A DNA stretch of 22,820 bases. It comes from a virus. Position numbers and translations under genes: made by a program. Below, one piece after another: positions 1 through 6,334 of the stretch. The stretch lies in the IMG/VR virus record IMGVR_UViG_3300037094_000058, positions 1-22,820 of that record; one strand, 5' to 3'. Position 1 is the stretch's first letter; each line of letters starts with the position of its first letter. Under the pieces are notes generated by a model. That model saw only the letters and a program-made list of their open reading frames with translations, did not search any database and was not told the origin of the DNA.

Positions 1-17
1 GAAGGGAGTGTGAAAGA

Positions 18-872
18 ATGAATCTGCGACCGCCTCCACCATCACGCAAGCAGGCCATACGCTCTCTGTCCAGAGTCCAACGGACGTGGCAAGAGGTTCT
101 CCAGGCCGCTGGGTATCCCACGACGGTCATCACGCTGGACTTCGAAACATACTTCGACACCGCGTCCAAGTATGACTTGAAGCAACTAAGCACTGTTGAG
201 TATCTGACTGACAAACGGGTAGAGGTGCTCGGTTTGGCAAGCAAGCATGTTGGCCACACGGAGGATGTGGCCCAATGGCACAACGGAAGTGAGGTGGCTG
301 CGGATTTTCTGACGCGGTTGCAATCAGTGTATGGTGACAACTTAGACCGCTGCACTCTCGTTTGCCACAATGCCCCGTTCGATTGTTCTGTGCTCGCCCT
401 GATTTATGGGGTCTATCCGAAATACATCGTGGATACATTGGCCCTCTCCCGTGCATGGGACACCCGCCGTAAGCACGGCCTGGAACACCTCGCCGAAGCC
501 TATAATCTAGGAGCTAAAGGGGACACAGCGAATTTTGATGGTCTGAGCAATCGGGTTCGGGTAACGCCCGCCAAGCTAGTGCGGGGCAAGGTTAAGCCCC
601 CAGCCCGTCGCTCGCCCATGCCCCCGGAGCAGCAGCAGGCCCTCGCCGGCTACGCAACGAACGACGTAGAACTAGAGTGGAAGTTGTTTACCCTACTGCT
701 CCCTCGTCTTAGCAGGCCCGAAGCGGAACTACTGCTGGCCCAGCATTGCGTTGAAATGACCACGAAGCCCGTCCTGATGGTGGACTATGCGAAAGCGGCC
801 AGTATCATCACTCGCATGGAGGCGAAGGTTCAAGAGGCGGTGGAGAAGGTGATGGTGATGTATGGAGACTAA
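18..872 (+). CDS. DNA polymerase family A, 3'-5' exonuclease part (split gene, N-terminal half)
   Basis: This 284-residue protein is the proofreading half of a phage family A DNA polymerase and would remove misincorporated 3' nucleotides. All DEDDy exonuclease motifs are visible: Exo I TLDFETY (D41, E43), Exo II CHNAPFD (N118, D122) and Exo III YATND (Y212, D216). There is no 5'-3' exonuclease domain. The protein stops after a helical stretch (about 250-284), just where an unsplit phage polymerase would continue into the thumb and palm. That remainder lies in the gene at 1389-2633, beyond an HNH gene. The ATG at 18 has a GGGAG ribosome site at 4-8. The last 11 bases overlap the HNH start. The two halves probably act as a complex; this is inferred. 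Confidence 0.9.
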   Translation: MNLRPPPPSRKQAIRSLSRVQRTWQEVLQAAGYPTTVITLDFETYFDTASKYDLKQLSTVEYLTDKRVEVLGLASKHVGHTEDVAQWHNGSEVAADFLTRLQSVYGDNLDRCTLVCHNAPFDCSVLALIYGVYPKYIVDTLALSRAWDTRRKHGLEHLAEAYNLGAKGDTANFDGLSNRVRVTPAKLVRGKVKPPARRSPMPPEQQQALAGYATNDVELEWKLFTLLLPRLSRPEAELLLAQHCVEMTTKPVLMVDYAKAASIITRMEAKVQEAVEKVMVMYGD

Positions 873-1392
873 AACCTGCTCTAAGTGCAAGCAGTTGAAG
901 CCGACATCCGCGTTCTATACTGCGAAACACCATAGGGATGGGCTGGCGTCCGCATGCAAAAGTTGCCGTCGAGTAGTTCAATATGTGTGGAACGGAAAAC
1001 ACCCGCACAAAAAGGCAGAATACTGCCGTCGGTCATATCGTCGGAATCTCGCCAAGAAACTTGCGGAATCAGCGGAATATCACCGGCTAAACCCGATGTA
1101 CCAACTAAAAGCCCACCTTCGGAGCTCGTTCGGACTTACGATCCAAGACGTAGAGCGGATGTTCGCGGATCAAAGCGGAAAATGTGCTAATTTGGGGTGC
1201 GGGAAGGAGATTAGCCTCGTCCCCGGTACAACAAACTATCGCCATGTGGATCATGACCACACAAAAGCGAAAGGCGACCCCGGATTTATCCGGGGCTTAC
1301 TGTGCGGGGGATGCAACGCGGCTGCGGGACTCCTAAAAGATTCGCCCGATCGGTGTCTAGGACTTGGCATTTACCTGGAGAGTATCCGATGA
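862..1392 (+). CDS. HNH endonuclease of endonuclease VII type, inserted between polymerase halves
   Basis: This 176-residue protein is probably a homing endonuclease that cuts intact alleles and spreads its own gene. An N-terminal zinc ribbon (C6, C9, C32, C35) precedes the nuclease core: C108 and C113, the HVDHDH motif (128-133), then C148 and C151 with N152, the layout of the recombination endonuclease VII family. The gene starts inside the end of the exonuclease gene (11-base overlap) and ends in an ATGA overlap with the polymerase gene, so no intron-sized flanking sequence remains. A close relative lies at 3431-3820. Base composition looks somewhat less GC-rich than in the genes further right, which fits a mobile gene, though this was not measured. 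Confidence 0.88.
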   Translation: METKTCSKCKQLKPTSAFYTAKHHRDGLASACKSCRRVVQYVWNGKHPHKKAEYCRRSYRRNLAKKLAESAEYHRLNPMYQLKAHLRSSFGLTIQDVERMFADQSGKCANLGCGKEISLVPGTTNYRHVDHDHTKAKGDPGFIRGLLCGGCNAAAGLLKDSPDRCLGLGIYLESIR

Positions 1393-2633
1393 CCCCAAGC
1401 GAATGGCGAGTTGCCTTATCGAGCGATAAACAGTTTGAAGCCCTGCTGTCTGACGCCCTGGCCGAAGTCGGGGAATCGGTGATTACATACACAAAGTTTG
1501 GTAAGCGTGGGGCGATGCTCGCGTTAGCTAAGGGGGATGAACCCCGTCGTCTGTTGGGAACCCACAAGAGCGAAAAGGTACGGGCGTTGATAGAAGGCCG
1601 TAACGCGATATCCACATGGCCCGTCCACATGAAGAAAGCTTTGGCCATCGTGGACATGGCTAAGGCCGGTGGAGGAAAATTGCCCGCATGTTTGAACTAC
1701 CATGCTGCCCATACTGGTCGCTATAGTGGGGGCGGTGGAATTAACCTTCAATCAATTGGGGCACGCGGGGAAGCACTGGTGTCTGAGATCAGAGAGATTC
1801 TGATTGCTCCACCGGGGCACAAACTTGTTGTGGTTGATCTGGCGGGCATTGAAGCCCGAGTGCTCGCGTGGTTGGCGGGTCAAGACGATCTGGTGCAGGC
1901 GTTCCGTGATGGAGCCGACATCTACAGCCAGTTCGCCAGTGCTTTCTACAACTGCCCTGTGCGGAAACCTAAAACTGGTGGCATTCCCAGTATCGAAAAG
2001 AAAATGAAAGATCGGCGGGGGTTCGGCAAGACGGTTATTCTAGGTGCAGGATACCAGATGGGACCCACCCGCTTCGCAGAGTATGCCAACTGCGATGAAA
2101 CTGTGGCGGCTTCTGCTATCAAGACATATCGTAGCACCTACGCCATGATCCCGGCTCTCTGGGATCGGTACAACAAAGCATTCATCTTCACCGCCAAGTA
2201 CGGGGAACCCCAGGACGTGAACAAGGTTCGGTTTGAATCCCGCCCTGAGTGTGATGTTGTGATTACGCTGCCCTCGGGTCGCGAGTTGCACTATCAGAAG
2301 GTGAGACTGGTTGACGATCGATATGGGGATAAAGTCGAGGTCTGGAACGACCTGACGAAGTCCTGGGATGGGCTGTTCGGGGGGTTGATCACGGAGAACG
2401 TGGATCAGGCGGTGAGTAGGGACCTCCTCACTGACGCCGTGCTGCGGGTTGAAGCCCGTGGATTCAAGGTGGCGTTGCTAGTTCATGATGAAATTGTGGC
2501 CGTAGTTCCTGATGGTCAGGCCGATCAAGCCCTCGCTACGGTGATTGAAGAACTGGTGAGGGAGCCGGACTGGGCACCGGGACTGCCCCTGGACGCAAGC
2601 GGCCACATCTCTTCACGCTACGGGAAGGACTAA
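1389..2633 (+). CDS. DNA polymerase family A, polymerase part (split gene, C-terminal half)
   Basis: This 414-residue polymerase domain has all three catalytic motifs: motif A VVVDLAGIEARVLAWLA (D150, E155), a motif B/O-helix segment around RRGFGKTVILGAGYQMG (R209/R210, K214), and motif C LVHDEIV (H366, D367, E368). The stretch HTGRYSGGGGINLQSI (108-123) matches the conserved template-binding region of phage PolA enzymes. The ATG at 1389 was chosen because it shares ATGA with the HNH stop. An earlier in-frame start at 1302 lies inside the HNH gene and would add an unconserved leader. The N-terminal SSDKQFEALL resembles the SSN-x-KF-x-LL segment that follows the exonuclease domain in unsplit relatives, so little is missing. 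It is in the same reading phase as the exonuclease half. Confidence 0.9.
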   Translation: MTPSEWRVALSSDKQFEALLSDALAEVGESVITYTKFGKRGAMLALAKGDEPRRLLGTHKSEKVRALIEGRNAISTWPVHMKKALAIVDMAKAGGGKLPACLNYHAAHTGRYSGGGGINLQSIGARGEALVSEIREILIAPPGHKLVVVDLAGIEARVLAWLAGQDDLVQAFRDGADIYSQFASAFYNCPVRKPKTGGIPSIEKKMKDRRGFGKTVILGAGYQMGPTRFAEYANCDETVAASAIKTYRSTYAMIPALWDRYNKAFIFTAKYGEPQDVNKVRFESRPECDVVITLPSGRELHYQKVRLVDDRYGDKVEVWNDLTKSWDGLFGGLITENVDQAVSRDLLTDAVLRVEARGFKVALLVHDEIVAVVPDGQADQALATVIEELVREPDWAPGLPLDASGHISSRYGKD

Positions 2634-2635
2634 GG

Positions 2636-2875
2636 ATGACGGAGCACAAGCTGGAGTTTCAAGATGAAAGAACAAAGCAAGAATGGCTCTACTGGTGGGA
2701 GCACTGGGGGCAGGCCCAGTTCCAGGAGTTCTTCCGGTTCATCCGGCGTGCCAAACGAGTCAAGTCCACAGAGGTTGGACCGCGTCGATCTGACGTGGTG
2801 CGTCATTCTGGCAGTGGCAGTGTTCCTGTGGTGCTGGGTGGCGACAATGAAGTGAAGCGCCCCGAAAGTCAATAG
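2636..2875 (+). CDS. small unknown protein, outer frame of a nested pair
   Basis: No family is recognised for this 79-residue ORF. The first 45 residues look like real protein: charged, rich in Trp and Phe and probably helical (for example EWLYWWEHWGQAQFQEFF). Codon third positions there are mostly G or C, as in neighbouring genes. After about base 2765 the third-position pattern in this frame weakens, and the nested frame starting at 2664 takes over. The start has a GGGAAGGA ribosome site at 2620-2627 and lies two bases after the polymerase stop. The TAG stop merges with the ribosome site TAGGAGG of the resolvase gene. Either two genes overlap here or one product is made by a frameshift. Confidence 0.5.
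   Translation: MTEHKLEFQDERTKQEWLYWWEHWGQAQFQEFFRFIRRAKRVKSTEVGPRRSDVVRHSGSGSVPVVLGGDNEVKRPESQ
2664..2855 (+). CDS. possible small tail-anchored membrane protein, nested in the previous ORF
   Basis: This 63-residue ORF lies wholly inside 2636-2875 in the +1 frame. Residues 1-35 are Ser/Gly-rich and low in complexity, while residues 41-62 form a hydrophobic helix (LTWCVILAVAVFLWCWVATM) ending in a lysine, typical of a short membrane anchor. Its second half has very high G/C third positions (gac cgc gtc ... ctg acg tgg tgc gtc), unlike the outer frame there. A GGAG at 2652-2655 sits eight bases before the ATG. The nesting recalls Rz/Rz1 spanin pairs, but there is no lipobox, so no lysis role is claimed. 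The helix could instead be the C-terminus of a frameshifted product of the outer ORF. Confidence 0.4.
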   Translation: MKEQSKNGSTGGSTGGRPSSRSSSGSSGVPNESSPQRLDRVDLTWCVILAVAVFLWCWVATMK

Positions 2876-2883
2876 GAGGCTCT

Positions 2884-3450
2884 GTGGCGATCTGGAATGC
2901 AATCCTAGGCTGTGACCCTGGCAGAACTGGCGGCTTCGCGGAAATCCGTATCAGGACGCGACTGGTGAGGTCCTGGGCGATGCCCGAGGCCGACGATCGG
3001 GGATTGAATGTCGAAGGCGTCCTAGGAATCCTCGATCAGCTTGCCCCAACCTCCACGCTTGCCTATATTGAATGGCCATCGGGCCGGCCCGGTGAGTCGG
3101 CGGAGTTTGCCTTTCGGTTCGGGCTTCAGTGTGGTGCCCTGGATGCCGCCATGAAGGCCCGAGGGTTCAGTGTACGCCACCTGTCGCCCAATGCCTGGAC
3201 GGGGGCACTACGACTGGTAGGGAAGCAGCACCCGGACGCGATCAAGATCAGGCAAAAACTGTGGGCTGAACTTTATCCTGCATTTTCTCATTTGACCCGA
3301 GGCCCAAAAGGGGGTACACTGGACGGTATCCTTGATGCGGCTTTAATCGCCCACTACGGACTGCTCGCGAACTCAGGCATGGGCCTGAAGACGGGCCGAA
3401 GACAGCCTAACTTGACGTTGGAGGGACCCGATGGCATTCGCGAAACATGA
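2884..3450 (+). CDS. RuvC-like Holliday junction resolvase
   Basis: This 188-residue protein has an RNase H-type fold as in RuvC and would cut branched DNA left by replication and recombination before packaging. The acidic residues are in the expected order: D11 in GCDPG, E63 in YIEWP, and D147 and D151 in LDGILDAALIAHYGL. The length is close to bacterial RuvC. The start is GTG, preceded by TAGGAGG at 2873-2879. The last 20 bases overlap the start of the second HNH gene, so the C-terminal tail after about residue 165, which carries no conserved motif, may be partly a by-product of that insertion. The family call is firm; substrate preference is inferred. Confidence 0.82.
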   Translation: MAIWNAILGCDPGRTGGFAEIRIRTRLVRSWAMPEADDRGLNVEGVLGILDQLAPTSTLAYIEWPSGRPGESAEFAFRFGLQCGALDAAMKARGFSVRHLSPNAWTGALRLVGKQHPDAIKIRQKLWAELYPAFSHLTRGPKGGTLDGILDAALIAHYGLLANSGMGLKTGRRQPNLTLEGPDGIRET

Positions 3451-3820
3451 AGACTACGTCGCGTACCATGCTGCGTACCGTGCCAAGAACCGCGATCGGA
3501 TAAACGCGAGGAGTAAACAGTACAATTGGGAGAATCGGTGGATGGTGTTATACGGGGTAACGCCGGCCTACCTGGACCTGTTGTTCGTGAAGCAAGATGG
3601 GAAGTGTGCGGTGTGCGGTGACCCAATGAGCATGGAGCCCAGGACTCCGAACTACCGCAATGTGGACCACGACCACGCGAAGCAGAAAGGCGATCCCGGA
3701 TTTGTGCGGGGTTTGCTGTGTCGGAATTGTAACCAGGCCGAAGGGTTCTTGAAGAGTGACCCTGGCAGAGTCCGAGCCCTGGCCGATTATCTAGAACGCC
3801 CCATAAGGAGAACGCTGTGA
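3431..3820 (+). CDS. second HNH endonuclease, endonuclease VII type
   Basis: This 129-residue protein has the same core as the gene at 862-1392: C59 and C62, VDHDH (78-82), and C97 and C100 with N101. The shared segment (YRNVDHDH here, YRHVDHDH there, followed by KGDPGF-x-RGLLC) shows that the two are relatives. This copy lacks the N-terminal zinc ribbon and has only a short basic leader. It starts at ATG with GGAGGG about seven bases upstream, inside the end of the resolvase gene, and overlaps the following nuclease gene by four bases. It is probably a free-standing homing endonuclease. A host-like role in resolving branched DNA, as for T4 endonuclease VII, cannot be excluded. Confidence 0.85.
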   Translation: MAFAKHEDYVAYHAAYRAKNRDRINARSKQYNWENRWMVLYGVTPAYLDLLFVKQDGKCAVCGDPMSMEPRTPNYRNVDHDHAKQKGDPGFVRGLLCRNCNQAEGFLKSDPGRVRALADYLERPIRRTL

Positions 3821-4956
3821 ACAAGATCAGTGCATCTTCAATCTCTGCCTTCCGTAAGTGCAGCACCGCCTATCGTTTGGCCTACATCGAGGGCATCCGT
3901 CCTGCCATCGAGGCAGACACCCTGCGAGTCGGGTCATCGTGGCACGGGGCCTTGGAAGCATACGAGAAGGCCACCGGGGATAAAATGATCGCCGCCGTCG
4001 AGTATCTGAACGAGCGGTACGCGGAATGCCCCACTCACAAGGACCTGAAGGACTGGCGGCTGGAGCATACGACCCTGATCACATGCCTCGCCGGCTATGT
4101 CTGGTATTGGACCAACGACCCCATCGAAGTCCTGGCCGTGGAACTACCCTTCGACCTCCCACTCCACATGCCCAAGAGTGGCCTCCCGCTTCCCACCGCC
4201 GAGGTGGTTCGCACCGGGAAGATTGACGCCCTGGTGCAGCGGGGTGGGAAGATTGGTGTGCTGGAGCGGAAAACCACGAGCCGCAGCCTCGACCCCGACT
4301 CTGATTACTGGGATCGGTGGCGGAAGGACACCCAGATCAGCAACTACTGCCTGGCATTGCGGGACATGAAAGCCGCTGGCTTGCTCCCCAAGAATATTCC
4401 CCTTGACATGCCGTGGGCCGGTGTTATAGTTGACATCTTCAGGAAGCCAACGATTGGACCGAAGATGTTGACCCAGGGTGACACCAAAGCCTTCATCGAA
4501 TCAGGCGATTACATGGGCGAGAAGTTCGCGGTCGAAGTCACCGGGGAAAGTCCCATCGTCCGAGTAGACGGCGAAATGGCCGATCTCGAAATGGGCAAGA
4601 AAGGTTTTGCCATCCGCGAAACCCTGAAGATGTTCTCTGCTCGCCTCTTGATGGACATTCAGCAGACCCCGGAGAAGTATTTTGCCAGGCGTGAGATCGC
4701 CAGGACTGACCAGGAGTTGAACAAGTTCCGCAAGGACCTGTTCGTTACCTATCAGTCGATGAAGATGCACGACACGCACGACCTCTGGGTGGAGAACGAA
4801 AGTTCTTGTGACGCACCCTACCGCTGTGCCTACAAGAGTATCTGCTACGGTGCTGGTAGCGAGGCAGCGTGTGATCGTCAGGCCCCAGTGCCGGCAGGGT
4901 TTAAACGCCTCGCGTACGTGGACCTGACTGTGTCCGCGAAGGGAGACGAAGCATGA
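3817..4956 (+). CDS. PD-(D/E)XK nuclease, Cas4/RecB-like, probable Fe-S cluster
   Basis: This 379-residue nuclease has H43 in GSSWHGALEAYE, D137 in GKIDAL and E150-x-K152 in VLERKTTS, the RecB/Cas4 catalytic pattern. C15 near the N-terminus (FRKCSTAYRL) and C331, C337, C343 near the C-terminus (SSCDAPYRCAYKSICYG) are placed like the four cysteines of the AddB/Cas4 iron-sulfur cluster. A phage enzyme of this type usually resects DNA ends to make 3' single strands for annealing. That fits the Sak4-like ATPase one gene downstream. No CRISPR array or other Cas gene is present, so an adaptation role has no support. The gene overlaps its neighbours by four bases on each side, so translation is likely coupled. 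Confidence 0.85.
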   Translation: MNKISASSISAFRKCSTAYRLAYIEGIRPAIEADTLRVGSSWHGALEAYEKATGDKMIAAVEYLNERYAECPTHKDLKDWRLEHTTLITCLAGYVWYWTNDPIEVLAVELPFDLPLHMPKSGLPLPTAEVVRTGKIDALVQRGGKIGVLERKTTSRSLDPDSDYWDRWRKDTQISNYCLALRDMKAAGLLPKNIPLDMPWAGVIVDIFRKPTIGPKMLTQGDTKAFIESGDYMGEKFAVEVTGESPIVRVDGEMADLEMGKKGFAIRETLKMFSARLLMDIQQTPEKYFARREIARTDQELNKFRKDLFVTYQSMKMHDTHDLWVENESSCDAPYRCAYKSICYGAGSEAACDRQAPVPAGFKRLAYVDLTVSAKGDEA

Positions 4957-5195
4957 GTAACGGCAAAGGATCGCGTTATCGCCCCGTAAACAAACAACGT
5001 TTTGACGAGAACTTCGAGAGGATTTTTAGAAAGGAAGAACTACATGCCACCCCCGACACGACCTGCTCCCTCTGCGGCTTCTCCCCCTGCATCCTCGACA
5101 AAGCCCAGTCTGCCCCCGCAGCCGAAGCCCCAGGCAGCCCCAGCCCGGCAGCCGGCGAAGACATTCTCGGTTGTGACTCAATCGTCCTCGACTGA
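4953..5195 (+). CDS. small conserved phage protein (GKGSR type) with cysteine-rich tail
   Basis: This is an 80-residue protein. The first 27 residues (MSNGKGSRYRPVNKQRFDEN, then FERIFRK) resemble a short protein common in phage replication regions, of unknown function. In relatives as I recall them the protein ends near this point; here it continues with TCSLCGFSPC (C38, C41, C46) and an Ala/Pro-rich end. The extension overlaps the first 152 bases of the ATPase gene in another frame, where that protein has a low-complexity Pro/Ala leader. Third positions are strongly C-rich in this frame too, so both frames could be used. It overlaps the nuclease gene by ATGA. The N-terminal part is well supported; the tail may be a chance extension. 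Confidence 0.6.
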   Translation: MSNGKGSRYRPVNKQRFDENFERIFRKEELHATPDTTCSLCGFSPCILDKAQSAPAAEAPGSPSPAAGEDILGCDSIVLD

Positions 5196-5952
5196 TGGCG
5201 AGCGGCTCCTCCTGTACGGAAAGTCGGGCCTGGGGAAGACGACGCTCGCCAGTCAGGCTCCCGGTGCGGTGTTTATCCCGCTCGACGACGGCAGCAAGAA
5301 ACTCAACGCCCCGGCAATCGGCGGTGTGGAGTCGTTCACTGATCTGCGTGATGCGATCGCCCAGGCCACGAAGCTGATCCCCGTCAAGGGTAGCCTGGTG
5401 ATCGACACCATCACGAAGGCCGAGGCGATGATCGAGGCCCATGTGCTGGACACGGTGAAGACCGAGGGCGGCAAGACCGCCACCAGCATGGAGACATACG
5501 GCTACGGCAAGGGGTACAGGCACCTGCTGGAGCACTACCGGTTGATCCTGGCCGACCTGGACAACTTGATCCGTGCTGGCCGGAACGTCATCCTGCTGGC
5601 CCAGGAAGCCCCGGCCCGTATCGCCAATCAGGACGGCGTGGATTACATGGAGGCTGGTCCCCAGCTTTACCATTCCAACAACGCCAGCCTGCGAACCGAA
5701 ACCTGTGCCTGGGTTGACTTCGTGCTCCGCATCGGGTACAGTGACCTCAGCGTGTTCAAGGAAAATGAAAAGGCCCGTGCGGGCAAGGTCACCGGTGACC
5801 GCACGAGAGTAATTTACAGCGACGGCCCTCTCAGCTTCGTGGCTAAGAGCCGACCCGTCTCCGGAAAGAAACTGCCCGCCGCCATCAGCTTTGCCAATGA
5901 GCAGGATGATTCGCTGTGGGCCATGATCTTCCGGGGTGCTATCCCGGAGTAG
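5044..5952 (+). CDS. AAA_24 / Sak4-like RecA-type ATPase (single-strand annealing or recombination)
   Basis: This 302-residue protein has a Pro/Ala-rich leader (1-40), then a RecA-like core with Walker A YGKSGLGKTTLAS (58-70) and Walker B GSLVIDT (D121). The later stretch RNVILLAQEAPARI matches the next core strand. The pattern fits the phage nucleotide-binding family AAA_24, which includes Sak4-type annealing proteins that act with a single-strand-binding protein. The ATG at 5044 was chosen because AAGGAAG lies just upstream; the longer form would need a TTG at 5002 without a ribosome site. The TAG stop is embedded in the ribosome site of the GroES-like gene and is in phase with it. An annealing role is inferred from family and neighbours. 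Confidence 0.82.
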   Translation: MPPPTRPAPSAASPPASSTKPSLPPQPKPQAAPARQPAKTFSVVTQSSSTDGERLLLYGKSGLGKTTLASQAPGAVFIPLDDGSKKLNAPAIGGVESFTDLRDAIAQATKLIPVKGSLVIDTITKAEAMIEAHVLDTVKTEGGKTATSMETYGYGKGYRHLLEHYRLILADLDNLIRAGRNVILLAQEAPARIANQDGVDYMEAGPQLYHSNNASLRTETCAWVDFVLRIGYSDLSVFKENEKARAGKVTGDRTRVIYSDGPLSFVAKSRPVSGKKLPAAISFANEQDDSLWAMIFRGAIPE

Positions 5953-5960
5953 AGGAGAAC
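5953..5960 (+). promoter_or_regulatory. strong ribosome site joined to a TAG stop
   Basis: AGGAGAAC follows the ATPase TAG stop directly and sits one base before the ATG of the GroES-like gene. Twelve bases separate the T of the TAG from the A of the ATG, so the two genes are in the same phase. Confidence 0.7.
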
Positions 5961-5961
5961 C

Positions 5962-6291
5962 ATGTTCAAACCGCGTAATACGTTAGTAGCAGTCAAACTC
6001 GATCCTATCTCTGCGGAGAAGAAAGTCGGCAACATTGTTGTCGGCACTGGGTCCGATGAGTTCGGGACCGGAATCGTTGTGGCCGTGGGGCCGGGGACCG
6101 TGCACGCCGAAGGTGGCGTCTCTGAAACCGCCGACCTTCACCCCGGTGTCGCTGTCCTGGTCAAGGCGTTTAACCTGCGACCGTCTCGTCTCGGGGGCAC
6201 TGAGAAGGCCCCTGCGTATATCTCGTACGAGTATGAAGGGGGCACCGTCGCCCTCTTCGAGCAGAGCAGCATCGCTCTGATCCTGGACTGA
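5962..6291 (+). CDS. GroES-like co-chaperonin (Cpn10)
   Basis: This 109-residue protein has the Cpn10 layout: N-terminal RNTLVAVKLDPISAEKKVGN corresponding to the GroES start, a loop (VVGTGSDEF, about 26-34) where the mobile GroEL-binding loop lies, then TGIVVAVGPGTV matching the conserved GEVLAVG strand. Further on are HPGVAVLV, corresponding to VGDIVIF, and a C-terminal SSIALILD matching ESDILAIVE. It is slightly longer than bacterial GroES (about 95-97). The mobile loop lacks an obvious hydrophobic IVL tripeptide, so partner contacts may differ. No GroEL gene is present, so it would cap the host chaperonin, perhaps for virion proteins, as T4 gp31 does; that role is inferred. It sits inside the recombination cluster, not by structural genes. 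Confidence 0.78.
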   Translation: MFKPRNTLVAVKLDPISAEKKVGNIVVGTGSDEFGTGIVVAVGPGTVHAEGGVSETADLHPGVAVLVKAFNLRPSRLGGTEKAPAYISYEYEGGTVALFEQSSIALILD

Positions 6292-6302
6292 ATCTCATAC
6301 CC

Positions 6303-6325
6303 AAACCCTTTTCAAGAAAGAAAGA
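6303..6325 (+). repeat. A-rich leader element, copy 1
   Basis: AAACCCTTTTCAAGAAAG and the purines after it lie 10-32 bases before the ATG at 6335. A similar element (AAACCCTCTTCAGGAAAAGG) lies at 13172-13195, about the same distance before the ATG at 13201. It may raise translation of the following gene; this is inferred. Confidence 0.35.
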
Positions 6326-6334
6326 GAGAATCAT

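Noticed and set aside
862-1392. Intein or group I intron in the polymerase gene
   Set aside because: The HNH frame differs from the polymerase frame and has its own start and stop; overlaps of 11 and 4 bases leave no intron core or splice-domain sequence.
3817-4956. A defence or CRISPR-adaptation role for the Cas4-like nuclease
   Set aside because: No cas1, cas2 or array is present and the neighbours are recombination genes; phage-type end resection explains it better.
5002-5043. Longer start (TTG at 5002) for the ATPase
   Set aside because: There is no ribosome site before the TTG, whereas the ATG at 5044 has AAGGAAG at good spacing.
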